The notes: generated by a model from the sequence alone, not told the origin. A stretch of DNA of 26,654 nt from Bacillota bacterium (GCA_023409835.1 JAEYQV010000020.1:1-26654), one strand, 5' to 3'; shown: positions 16,146 through 23,103, counted from the first letter of the stretch. A program made the numbers and translations.

Positions 16146-17126
16146 ATGGAAAAATTCACTAATCCCAATGAGCCTTTGGTAACTCACATTTTTACTGCCG
16201 ATCCGTCAGCACATGTTTATGAGGGAAAGCTTTATATCTATCCATCCCATGATCTTGATCATAACGAACCTGACAATGACAACGGTGATCAGTATAAAAT
16301 GGAAGACTATCATATCCTATCGCTGGATGACTTTAATTCTCCCTGCGTAGACCATGGAGAGGCTCTTCATATGAAGGATGTCCCCTGGGTAAGCAAGCAG
16401 ATGTGGGCTCCTGATGCAGTATATAAGAATGATACATATTACCTTGTCTTTCCGGCCAGGGATAAGGACGGCAACTTCCGTATCGGAGTAGCCAGCAGTA
16501 AGAATCCCGCCGGTCCTTTCGAGCCCCAGCCTAACTATCTGGAGGGAAGCTTCAGCATTGATCCCGCCGTGCTGGTTGATGATGGCAGAGCATATATGTA
16601 TTTCGGCGGTCTTTGGGGTGGCCAGCTGGAGAAATGGCAGTCCGGCTCCTTTAACCCTGATGCAGAGGGTCCTGCAGAGGATCAGCCCGCAATCGGCCCG
16701 AGGGTTGCAGAATTCAATGATGATATGTTAAGCTTAAAGGAAGCACCTCAGGAGATCGTTATTCTGGATGAGAATGGTAGCCCCATCCTTGCAGGTGATG
16801 AAGACAGAAGATTTTTCGAAGGACCTTGGATGCATAAATACAATGGATTATATTATCTGTCCTATTCCACCGGCACCACACATTATATCGTGTATGCCGT
16901 AAGTGATAACCCGAAGGGTCCCTTCACCTATAAGGGCCGGATTTTAACTCCCGTAATTGGCTGGACAACCCATCACTCCATCGTTGAGTTTAAAGACAAA
17001 TGGTATCTCTTCTACCATGACTGCTCCCTGTCAGGCGGCGTAAACCATAAGCGCTGTGTGAAATATACGGAGCTGAAGTACAATGCGGACGGAACCATCC
17101 AGACCATTGATCCCTATAACAATTAG
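16146..17126 (+). CDS. Family GH43 glycoside hydrolase (arabinofuranosidase/xylosidase type)
   Basis: A 326-residue five-bladed-propeller glycosidase with the GH43 catalytic set: general base D19 in TADPSAHVYEGKLYIY, pKa-tuning D139 in SIDPAVLVDDG, and acid E225 in FFEGPWMHKYNGLYYL. H276-H277 in WTTHHSIV may bind the structural metal. It has no signal peptide and no carbohydrate-binding module, so it probably cleaves imported arabino- or xylo-oligosaccharides in the cytoplasm. Which sugar it prefers cannot be read from these motifs. It is monocistronic, with its own promoter, AAGGAG at 16133-16138, and no sugar transporter or regulator beside it. A large foldback follows the stop codon. Confidence 0.9.
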   Translation: MEKFTNPNEPLVTHIFTADPSAHVYEGKLYIYPSHDLDHNEPDNDNGDQYKMEDYHILSLDDFNSPCVDHGEALHMKDVPWVSKQMWAPDAVYKNDTYYLVFPARDKDGNFRIGVASSKNPAGPFEPQPNYLEGSFSIDPAVLVDDGRAYMYFGGLWGGQLEKWQSGSFNPDAEGPAEDQPAIGPRVAEFNDDMLSLKEAPQEIVILDENGSPILAGDEDRRFFEGPWMHKYNGLYYLSYSTGTTHYIVYAVSDNPKGPFTYKGRILTPVIGWTTHHSIVEFKDKWYLFYHDCSLSGGVNHKRCVKYTELKYNADGTIQTIDPYNN

Positions 17127-17136
17127 ATAGTATCTA

Positions 17137-17269
17137 CCAACATGAGGTACCCATGCTTTCCGCTCCGGATTGCAGTACAGATTGATTCCTGCCATATTAT
17201 GTCGGGCATAATCCTAATCTGTTCAGCAAACGGTGCCCGGGAAGCGAAGGTACCTCTTTCTTATGTTGG
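17137..17269. repeat. 133-nt imperfect foldback between convergent genes
   Basis: Read on the plus strand, paired arms nest in order. CCAACAT (17137) pairs with ATGTTGG (17263-17269), AGGTACC (17145) with GGTACCT (17249), and GCTTTCC (17155) with GGGAAGC (17239). CCG pairs with CGG, TTGC with GCAA, CAGATT with AATCTG, and ATTATG with CATAAT around a 5-base tip. It has no T tract and encodes no credible protein. It begins 10 bases after the GH43 stop and ends about 95 bases from the uvsE stop. It could be a bidirectional terminator, a structured RNA or a MITE-like insertion; no clear target-site duplication was seen. Confidence 0.7.
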
Positions 17270-17364
17270 ATTCCCTTCTCTTGCGTTGCTTTTCGATATC
17301 TCGGGAATATCGGAACGGATAAGCTATACCTTAATGCTCTTTAAAAGGTGACTTCCATTTAGAT

Positions 17365-18615
17365 TTACAGATAGAAATATAAGGCTTGAAGCAGGTAAGG
17401 AATCCCTCTTGCCTTAGCGCATTTTAGTAAATGGTTTTTGACAGGCTGAAGGTCTGCTCCTTTACTTCGAACAGCTTCCAGAAGCTTCTCATATCGTTTT
17501 CTCTCAGCCGGAGTACTGTCTTTCCTCATATATTCCCAGACCTGTGTAGCCGCCTTCACCTCTGCGTCGATATCCCGGGGTAGCGAGGCTGCCGTTTCTA
17601 TTAAGTCATAGAATTCTCTAACTACGGATAACTCCTTATTATCCATAAGCCTTTTGATTTCCTGATAAGCCTTTTCTGATTTGCCAAGTACATAATACTG
17701 ATACCTGGCCCATTCTGCTTCCAGCTCCTTACCTGTTCTGTTAAGTATACCATTGATGCATTTTATTGCAGACAGATTCTTATCCTTCACCTCCAGCATG
17801 ATATCGACCTCTTGATCGGGAAGCTGGTCATAGTAATCCAAAAATTCAGCCAGATAGATAGTATCCGAATGTGCTCCGGCATTTCCCCCCTTCTTCTGTT
17901 GGGAGTAGTGCAGCTTCTGCTTTCCGTCCAGCCGTCTCCAGGTCCTTCCGCTTTCCTCAATCCAATAAGCATCAGGAAAAGCATACTCCGAGGGGTTCAC
18001 CCTATGGTGAAGCTGATCAAACACCACCGGTGCGCCGGTTTGTCCGGAGATCTCCAGAACATCCTGTATGGTATAATTTCGGTCGTCATTTTCGAGGATT
18101 ATTCTGTCCTTAAGCTCCTGGGACAGACTCCGGTAATTATACAGAAAGCGCTGAACTGCCTGCCGCTTATCTCCGTAAATCCCACCAACATGAAGTACCA
18201 GCTTACTGTTCTCCATTCCAAGCGCCGTAAGAAGCCTGTCATGATAAATAAGATCGCTTACTGCTCTTTCTACCACATCCTTCTCCGGAGAGTTCAGCAC
18301 AGTATATTGTCCCGGGTGCATCGATACCCTCATACCGGACTTAAGGAGCTTATCCTTCAGTATATGAAACTGCTCCTCATAGTCCGACCACCAGGGAAGC
18401 TTGTTAACCGGATGGGATGCAAAGGGTATGATATCCGAACTGATCCGGAAGAGCTTAATCCCATTGGCTATATTATAATCTATCATCTTCTCCAGAGCCT
18501 TCAGATTGGAGCTGATGACTGCGCTTAAATTAGCTTCCTCAGCCTTCCTTAGGACACATTTACATAAGCCTGTGTCCTCAACTCCGATTGTCACACATGC
18601 ATAGCCGATCGCCAT
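17365..18615 (-). CDS. uvsE: UV DNA damage endonuclease UvsE with C-terminal YbgA/DUF1722-like domain
   Basis: A 416-residue repair protein. Residues 1-290 are UvsE, a TIM-barrel endonuclease that nicks DNA 5' of UV photoproducts. Candidate metal ligands are H68, H100 (SMHPGQYTVLNSP), H142 (HVGG), E175 (ENDD), D200 and H203 (FDQLHHRVNP), H236 and E275 (LEVKDKN). K234 sits two residues before H236, like the modified lysine of the Thermus enzyme. UvsE is usually about 300 residues. The extra ~118 residues start at WARYQYYVLGKSEKAYQEIK and include AATQVWEYMRK...SPAE-like STPAERKRYEKLLE and HLL...YLLQALYFYL, resembling DUF1722. In E. coli that domain forms YbgA, encoded next to photolyase phrB. 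GGTGAG lies 8 bases before the ATG. Other orphan control signals were not seen. Confidence 0.88.
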   Translation of the reverse strand: MAIGYACVTIGVEDTGLCKCVLRKAEEANLSAVISSNLKALEKMIDYNIANGIKLFRISSDIIPFASHPVNKLPWWSDYEEQFHILKDKLLKSGMRVSMHPGQYTVLNSPEKDVVERAVSDLIYHDRLLTALGMENSKLVLHVGGIYGDKRQAVQRFLYNYRSLSQELKDRIILENDDRNYTIQDVLEISGQTGAPVVFDQLHHRVNPSEYAFPDAYWIEESGRTWRRLDGKQKLHYSQQKKGGNAGAHSDTIYLAEFLDYYDQLPDQEVDIMLEVKDKNLSAIKCINGILNRTGKELEAEWARYQYYVLGKSEKAYQEIKRLMDNKELSVVREFYDLIETAASLPRDIDAEVKAATQVWEYMRKDSTPAERKRYEKLLEAVRSKGADLQPVKNHLLKCAKARGIPYLLQALYFYL

Positions 18616-18710
18616 CCGATCAACTCACCCCTTCCAATGCAGCCTTTTTCTCCTGTTAAGCTTGCCCTGTTTATTAAAATATAGTCATATACACCGATTT
18701 TACCACTATC

Positions 18711-18818
18711 GCAGATAGCATCAGTTAGCTCCGGTTTCAAACTAACAGCACAGATCTTGTGACTCAAACTAGCATCACAGATCTTCTGATCCATACAAAC
18801 ATTAAAGATATTCTGATT
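18711..18818. repeat. 27-bp tandem repeats upstream of uvsE
   Basis: Units start at 18738, 18765 and 18792 with exact 27-base spacing and share a core CAAACTAxCAxCACAGATCT. Unit 3 keeps 19 of 27 bases of unit 2. A faint older unit can be seen at 18711-18737. Because 27 is a multiple of three, the minus strand reads as 9-residue repeats (KICDASLSH-like) in an open frame, which has no ribosome site. The last unit runs into the -35 box of the deacetylase promoter. Confidence 0.7.
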
Positions 18819-18844
18819 GACTTTTTTCTTAGGTTTGTTATATT
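18817..18844 (+). promoter_or_regulatory. Promoter of the polysaccharide deacetylase
   Basis: TTGACT (18817-18822), a 16-base spacer and TATATT (18839-18844), about 40 bases upstream of the start codon at 18886. Confidence 0.65.
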
Positions 18845-18885
18845 AGGATAGAATCTAGTTAACTCTTAAGTCAGGAGACTACATC

Positions 18886-19644
18886 ATGTCGTTCACAACC
18901 TTATTATACCATGAAATCCGGGAGAACCGGATGCTTTCTCCGGGTCAGCCCTCTCCGATTGCTGTCAAACAGGAGTATGAGGATAAACTGCCCTCTCCTC
19001 TATTCGTTACACTGGAGAATTTCCGTTCGCAGATGGAATATCTGTCTGTAAATAATTATCACACCTTAACCTTGGAGGAGATTAAGGCTTATTATTACAA
19101 AGGGGCTGAGCTTCCGGCAAATTCTGTGCTGATTACCTTTGATGACTGCTATCAGTCAGTCCGGCTCTATGCTTATCCAATTCTAAAGCAGTATCAGTTT
19201 CATGCGGTTGCCTTTGTTGTATCCGGCTGGCTGAATGTCTCCGATACGCCCTTTGCTCCGGAGCGCTCGGTTTGTCTGACGGAGCACGACTTAACGGAAA
19301 TGGTCGATGTTTTCGAATATGCCAACCACACCGACCTATTACATACCAGATTTAACCAGGCAACCGGCAGGCTGCAGACAGCAACGGATGCCGAATTCGC
19401 CCAGGATCTGGACCGGTGCAACCAACATTCTATCCTCGGAGCAAAGGATGTATTCGCATATCCCTTCGGACTGTTTGAGGACCGTAATGTGAAGCTGCTG
19501 CGGCAGAAGGGATTCCTACTGGCCTTCACCAGTAATACCGGAAGGAACGACAGAACCATCGACCCGCTTCTTCTTAAACGGAATGTCATCCCATATTTCA
19601 TGGAGCCTGCAGCCTTTAAGGCGCTGGTTCGGGAGATATCCTGA
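18886..19644 (+). CDS. Polysaccharide deacetylase (NodB/CE4 type), cytoplasmic form
   Basis: A 252-residue NodB-homology protein. Motif 1 is TFDDCYQS with D86 and D87. Motif 2 is NHTDLLH, with H148 and H153, the HTxxLH variant common in Gram-positive members. Motif 3 is AYPFG near residue 190. The opening FTTLLYHEI matches the first strand of this family. No signal peptide or membrane segment is present, so it may act inside the cell or be exported by another route. The acetylated substrate (peptidoglycan, sugar or a small N-acetyl compound) cannot be told. AGGAG at 18873-18877 supports the ATG. The solute-binding-protein gene follows after 77 bases and may share the transcript. Confidence 0.85.
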   Translation: MSFTTLLYHEIRENRMLSPGQPSPIAVKQEYEDKLPSPLFVTLENFRSQMEYLSVNNYHTLTLEEIKAYYYKGAELPANSVLITFDDCYQSVRLYAYPILKQYQFHAVAFVVSGWLNVSDTPFAPERSVCLTEHDLTEMVDVFEYANHTDLLHTRFNQATGRLQTATDAEFAQDLDRCNQHSILGAKDVFAYPFGLFEDRNVKLLRQKGFLLAFTSNTGRNDRTIDPLLLKRNVIPYFMEPAAFKALVREIS

Positions 19645-19721
19645 ACAATAGATATAAAATACCGTCTATGGGAAAAGCAGTTCCGCTAAAACAAACCAGT
19701 AACATGTAAAAGGAGACTCAA

Positions 19722-20741
19722 ATGAAAAAAACATTCGCAACAACCCTGTTATTCACCGGCATACTGTTATTATCCGCTTGTTCAAAGGAAACCGGTGAGC
19801 CTAAGCAATCCGAAACGATACCCACTATCTCACCGACTTTAGCAGCTCCTACCGCTGCACCCTCAGAGATTGCCGATGAAGCACTGCTGCCCTCTAAGGA
19901 GGAATTAAAGATCGGAATTTTACCTGCCGAATCAGCCATACCGATTATTCTTGCTAAGGAAAAGGGCTTCTTTGATGATGCCGGCGTTCAGGTGTCTATT
20001 CTGACCTTCTCCTCTCCAAATGACCGGAATGTTGCTGTACAGTCAGGGGAACTGGATGCGGCAATCGGTGATGTCATGACCGGAGCGACCTTTGTGGATC
20101 ACGGTATCAACATGAAGATTACCTCAGATATCAGTGAGGATTTTAAAATTCTATCCTCTCCTGCTTCAGGCCTTACGAAGCTGGAGGAGTTAAGCGGGAA
20201 AAAGATTTCCCTTGTACCGAATTTTATTCTCGAATACATTATGGACCAGTTTGCAGCCGATTACGGTTACAGCTATGAGATTGTCGAGATTCCCTCCTTC
20301 TCCGGAAGAGCGGAGGCTTTAATGTCCAACCAGATAGACGGTGTTGTATTCACGGAACCGCAGGCCGGTATGCTGGTAAAGCAGGGAGCCCATCTGCTGG
20401 GAAGCTCCAAGGAGGCCGGTATCAAAGGTGGAACTCTCCTGTTTACCGATGAGATGGTAAGTGACCGCCCCGGAGATATCAAGGCCTTCTATCAGGCTTA
20501 TAATAAGGCAATTGACTATATGAACGAGGCTGATGTGTCAGAATACAGCGCAATTCTTTCAGATTATCAGTTTCCGGAAGCTATCAGTGATTATCTGACT
20601 AATATGACAGAGAAATTTCAGTATGCAGGAACCATAGAACTGGATCAGTTTGACAGCATCATTGCCTGGACGAAGAATAAGGGTCAGATTAATAAGCTTT
20701 ATACCTATGAGGAATTAACGAACTTCTCATATATTAAATAA
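19722..20741 (+). CDS. ABC importer substrate-binding lipoprotein, NMT1/THI5-TauA/SsuA type
   Basis: A 339-residue lipoprotein. The signal MKKTFATTLLFTGILLLSAC ends in a lipobox with lipidated Cys20. A Thr/Pro/Ala-rich tether follows (about 27-50). The mature part starts LKIGILPAESAIPIILAKEKG with GFFDDAGVQVSI, then SGELDAAIGDVMTG and DGVVFTEPQAGMLV, as in NMT1-like periplasmic-fold receptors for nitrate, sulfonates, taurine or pyrimidine precursors of thiamine. No substrate can be chosen by eye. The matching permease and ATPase are on the opposite strand at 21093-22599 and point toward this gene, an uncommon layout for one importer. AGGAG at 19711-19715 supports the start. Confidence 0.88.
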   Translation: MKKTFATTLLFTGILLLSACSKETGEPKQSETIPTISPTLAAPTAAPSEIADEALLPSKEELKIGILPAESAIPIILAKEKGFFDDAGVQVSILTFSSPNDRNVAVQSGELDAAIGDVMTGATFVDHGINMKITSDISEDFKILSSPASGLTKLEELSGKKISLVPNFILEYIMDQFAADYGYSYEIVEIPSFSGRAEALMSNQIDGVVFTEPQAGMLVKQGAHLLGSSKEAGIKGGTLLFTDEMVSDRPGDIKAFYQAYNKAIDYMNEADVSEYSAILSDYQFPEAISDYLTNMTEKFQYAGTIELDQFDSIIAWTKNKGQINKLYTYEELTNFSYIK

Positions 20742-20743
20742 TT

Positions 20744-20769
20744 AGCACCAGTGGATAGGATCTGGTGCT
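20744..20769 (+). terminator. Hairpin directly after the binding-protein gene
   Basis: AGCACCAG (20744-20751) pairs with CTGGTGCT (20762-20769) around a 10-base loop, two bases after the stop codon. There is no T run behind it, so it may protect the mRNA end while the repeat array downstream stops transcription. Confidence 0.5.
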
Positions 20770-20785
20770 GCCTGCAGCATTAAAC

Positions 20786-20811
20786 AAAAAACCCTCCTAT
20801 ATCAGAGCTCC
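20786..20811 (-). terminator. Inverted copy of the array's terminator-like hairpin
   Basis: On the minus strand GGAGCTCTGATATAGGAGGG is followed by six T residues. The text matches the GCTCCGATATCCGGAGGG core of the plus-strand units with small changes. It would meet transcripts coming from the permease. The stem is short (CTC/GAG), so strength is uncertain. Confidence 0.45.
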
Positions 20812-20853
20812 TTCCTTTGTGATACCCGTTTTCAGGTTCATTTGAAAGAGTTG

Positions 20854-20875
20854 CTCCGATATCCGGAGGGTTTTT
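20854..20875 (+). terminator. Terminator-like hairpin, array unit 1
   Basis: CTCCG (20854-20858) and CGGAG (20864-20868) enclose ATATC and are followed by GG and TTTTT. The stem is only 5 bp. Confidence 0.5.
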
Positions 20876-20915
20876 CCTCTGTGATACCCGTTTTCAGGTT
20901 TATTTGGAAGAGTTG

Positions 20916-20936
20916 CTCCGTTATCCGGAGGGTTTT
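20916..20936 (+). terminator. Terminator-like hairpin, array unit 2
   Basis: CTCCG (20916-20920) and CGGAG (20926-20930) enclose TTATC and are followed by GGTTTT. Confidence 0.5.
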
Positions 20937-20977
20937 CCCTCTGTGATACCCGTTTTCAGGTTTATTCGGAAGAGTTG

Positions 20978-20999
20978 CTCCGTTCTCCGGAGGGTTTTT
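20978..20999 (+). terminator. Terminator-like hairpin, array unit 3
   Basis: CTCCG (20978-20982) and CGGAG (20988-20992) enclose TTCTC and are followed by GGTTTTT. The fourth unit (near 21040-21059) has lost a clean stem. Confidence 0.5.
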
Positions 21000-21062
21000 C
21001 CTCTAGGATACCCTTTACAGGTTCACCAAAAAGGATTATTCCGATAACAGGAGGGTTTCTTA

Positions 21063-21095
21063 GTGGCTGGCTGCCATAAGCAGACAATCCGGTTA
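21063..21095 (-). repeat. Single copy of the dispersed 33-bp element overlapping a stop codon
   Basis: On the minus strand it reads TAACCGGATTGTCTGC, then TTATGGCAGCCAGCCAC. Its first three bases are the stop codon of the ABC permease (21093-21095). It matches the copy at 13736-13768 and the array at 22845-23006. Confidence 0.8.
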
Positions 21096-21854
21096 CGGCC
21101 TTCCTTTCCTCTTCTTCATCCAGGGAGTACATAGGGTTTCCAGCCAATCTATAAACCGGAATAATATAATTCCCAAAAAGCCCAGAGCCAGGATGCCGCT
21201 GAACATCTCAACATAATTCATCTTCGTCCAGGCACTTAAGATATAATATCCGATTCCGTATCTGGTTGCATAATTCTCAGCGAAGAACAGCGACGCCATT
21301 GAAATCCCGATGCTAACCCTTAAGCCGGAGAAGATCTGGGGCAGGATGGCCGGTAGAATCAAAAACCGATATCTCTGGACTGTGGATACACAATAGCTGT
21401 CCATTACCTTAAAATAAATCGGGTTAATCTGCTCCACCCCGTCCCGGACCGACAATATAATCTGGAAGATAATGATCCAGATAACCAGAATAACCTTCGA
21501 GGTATTACCAAGTCCGAACAGAAGCATAAATACCGGCAGGAAGGCAACCTTCGGTATGGGATAGATGAAATAAAGCAGAGGGGAAAGTAACCGTTTACAG
21601 GTCAAGTTCACCCCAAGAAGAATTCCTGTTGGTACTCCAAGCATTAAGGATATTCCGATAGCTGATAACACCCGCAGGAGACTGGCTCCACAATGCTTTA
21701 ATAACAGCCCCGGAACAGTCAGGGCAAACGCAAGGGTCTCAACAGGAGAAGGAACCGTATGGGTTTTTAACAGCAGATGGAGCAGCTCCCATAGTATAAG
21801 AAAGCTTAAAAAGCCAATTAATTGACTTTGATATAATCTCTTCATAATCCTCAT
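21093..21854 (-). CDS. ABC importer permease (TauC/SsuC type)
   Basis: A 253-residue inner-membrane permease with about six TM segments. The EAA-type loop is seen around VMDSYCVSTVQRYRFLILPAI with PQIFSGLRVSIGIS, the pattern of the nitrate/taurine/sulfonate subfamily. It starts 4 bases after the ATPase stop codon, with GGAG in the last ATPase codons as its ribosome site. An alternative ATG 9 bases downstream is too close to GAGG. The C-terminus is short and basic (MKKRKGRP), and its stop codon belongs to a dispersed 33-bp repeat. It should pair with the ATPase upstream and the lipoprotein receptor encoded convergently. Confidence 0.9.
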   Translation of the reverse strand: MRIMKRLYQSQLIGFLSFLILWELLHLLLKTHTVPSPVETLAFALTVPGLLLKHCGASLLRVLSAIGISLMLGVPTGILLGVNLTCKRLLSPLLYFIYPIPKVAFLPVFMLLFGLGNTSKVILVIWIIIFQIILSVRDGVEQINPIYFKVMDSYCVSTVQRYRFLILPAILPQIFSGLRVSIGISMASLFFAENYATRYGIGYYILSAWTKMNYVEMFSGILALGFLGIILFRFIDWLETLCTPWMKKRKGRP

Positions 21855-21858
21855 CGTC

Positions 21859-22599
21859 TTAATTCTCCAGCCTTAACAGTTTTCTGATCTTAATACATTC
21901 ATCATAGAAGCCGAGCTGCTCTCTGGCATTTGGTGCTGCATAAAAAGAATTATCATAGACTGACAGGGTTTTGTCCCCGTTCAGCAGAACTATCTTCTGT
22001 CCTAACAGCATGGCTTCCTCAATATCATGGGTGACAAACAGCAGCGTTGTCTTTCTTTTCTTCAGCTCCTTTAGCAGCAGCTGCTGGAGCTCCTCCTTCG
22101 TCATCGTATCCAGTGAAGAGGTCGGCTCGTCCATCAAGAGAAGCTCGGGCTCACCGATTAGAGTCCTTGCCAAAGCGACTCTCTGCTGTTCTCCGCCACT
22201 CAGCTCCTGAGGATATTTCTTCCCGTAATTCTCCAGACGCAGCTCTTTCAGCAACTCATAAACGGCCTCCCTGCATCCTGCCTTCCTGCCTCTCAGCTTA
22301 AGCGGCATGGCAACTGCTTCCTCCACTGTCTGCCAGGGAAATAAACCCAGCTCCTGAAACAGGAATGCAGTTTCTCTTCCGGGACCCTTTACTTCAGAGC
22401 CGTTTATGGTTATCCGGCCGTTGTCCGGTTTTAAGAACCCTGCAAGCAGCTTAAGAAGTGTGCTCTTTCCCGCTCCGGACTTTCCTATCAGAGCATAGGA
22501 GGTTTGGCGGGAGAGTTCCAGCTGAAGGTCCTTCAAAATAACCCGGCCCCCGTAGGAGAAGGTAACTTTCTCAAGCTTAATATAATCATCCATATTCAT
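21859..22599 (-). CDS. ABC importer ATPase (TauB/SsuB type)
   Basis: A 246-residue ATPase. Walker A is GKSGAGKST (about 38-46), the Q-loop lies in FLFQELGLFPWQTVEEAV, the signature is LSGGEQQRVALARTL, Walker B is LLLMDEPTSSLD, and the switch histidine is in FVTHDIEEAML. All are intact. The FPWQTV text is typical of the taurine/nitrate/sulfonate importer ATPases. It heads the two-gene minus-strand operon with the permease. GAGG, 7 bases before the ATG at 22599, supports the start over a second ATG two codons in. The long leader has an extended -10 promoter and a perfect palindrome about 140 bases upstream. Confidence 0.92.
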   Translation of the reverse strand: MNMDDYIKLEKVTFSYGGRVILKDLQLELSRQTSYALIGKSGAGKSTLLKLLAGFLKPDNGRITINGSEVKGPGRETAFLFQELGLFPWQTVEEAVAMPLKLRGRKAGCREAVYELLKELRLENYGKKYPQELSGGEQQRVALARTLIGEPELLLMDEPTSSLDTMTKEELQQLLLKELKKRKTTLLFVTHDIEEAMLLGQKIVLLNGDKTLSVYDNSFYAAPNAREQLGFYDECIKIRKLLRLEN

Positions 22600-22734
22600 T
22601 CTATTTCCTCATCCTTTTCTATAACCGGATTGATTGGTAACCTGCGACCTTCCCTACAACGAATGTCAGAAGCCGGATTGTAAACCTCAGTCTGTTCGTC
22701 CGCTGACCGGGAAAACAAGCCGGCATACGAATAA

Positions 22735-22771
22735 AGTATATCATATCAGAGTATTGAAATACAGCTGTATT
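22735..22771 (-). promoter_or_regulatory. Extended -10 promoter with a perfect palindrome at -35 (ABC operon)
   Basis: Minus strand TGATATACT contains an extended -10 (TATACT at 22740-22735). The -35 position is covered by AATACAGCTGTATT (22758-22771), a perfect 14-bp palindrome that could be an operator. This gives a leader of about 130 bases. The leader (22600-22734) holds CCGGATT and CCGGTTA fragments like the 33-bp repeat but no riboswitch I can recognise, including no TPP type. Confidence 0.45.
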
Positions 22772-22844
22772 CTATCCTGAATCATCGCTTTTGACCTCAC
22801 CCCCAAAAATCGATACCAGAAACCGGAACCTGCACCCTACGAGG

Positions 22845-23006
22845 TAATCGTTTTCTGCCCGCAGCAGCCAAAAGCTAACCGGATTGTCTGTTGTGGCAAC
22901 CAACCGCTAACCGGATTATCTGCCTGCAGCAGCCAAAAGCTAACCGGATTATCTGCCTGTGGCAACCAACCGCTAACCGGATTAACTTCCTGTGGCAGCC
23001 AAACGC
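22845..23006 (-). repeat. Five-unit array of the 33-bp element with alternating A/B units
   Basis: Units on the plus strand run 22845-22875 (31), 22876-22907 (32), 22908-22940, 22941-22973 and 22974-23006 (33 each). Most begin TAACCGGATT. Units 1 and 3 end GCAGCCAAAAGC and units 2 and 4 end GCAACCAACCGC, so the array also has an A-B-A-B period of about 65. The minus strand reads as NPVSGWLPQAD repeats in a frame (22837-23037) that has only a GTG start and no ribosome site. The rest of the 22600-23103 gap shows the ABC-operon promoter only. Confidence 0.88.
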
Positions 23007-23103
23007 TAATGAAGAAGGACGAGTCATGTAATTTCACAAGGAAATAACTTGATTCGCCCCTTTGATCATAGAGTCATATTCTACTTTACCCTCTTACCTA
23101 TTT

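Larger units (their letters stand above)
20819..21060 (+). repeat. Tandem array of four ~62-bp units, each with a terminator-like hairpin
   Basis: GATACCC starts units at 20821, 20883, 20944 and 21007, giving periods of 62, 61 and 63. Units 1-3 share GATACCCGTTTTCAGGTT, GAAGAGTTGCTCCG and CCGGAGGGTTTT. Unit 4 is clearly diverged. In units 1-3 the CTCCG/CGGAG stem is constant while the 5-base loop changes (ATATC, TTATC, TTCTC). There is no coding frame across the units. The array fills the gap between convergent ABC-importer genes. Confidence 0.85.

Noticed and set aside
17812..18528. Plus-strand open frame of 238 codons opposite uvsE
   Set aside because: The minus strand encodes a complete UvsE with all metal ligands; the plus-strand frame has no recognisable motif.
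18591..18794. Minus-strand open frame of 67 codons over the 27-bp repeats and into uvsE
   Set aside because: It overlaps the start of uvsE in another frame, has no ribosome site and is explained by the repeat period.
22600..22734. TPP or other riboswitch in the leader of the ABC ATPase
   Set aside because: The importer type could fit thiamine precursors, but the conserved CUGAGA and GAUCUGG-type blocks are not in the leader.
22845..23006. CRISPR array
   Set aside because: Units adjoin each other without unique spacers, and no cas genes are nearby.
22837..23037. Minus-strand open frame of 66 codons rich in NPVSGWLPQAD repeats
   Set aside because: It starts at GTG without a ribosome site and its sequence is just the translated 33-bp array. 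Other copies of the same element carry stop codons, so coding is not conserved.
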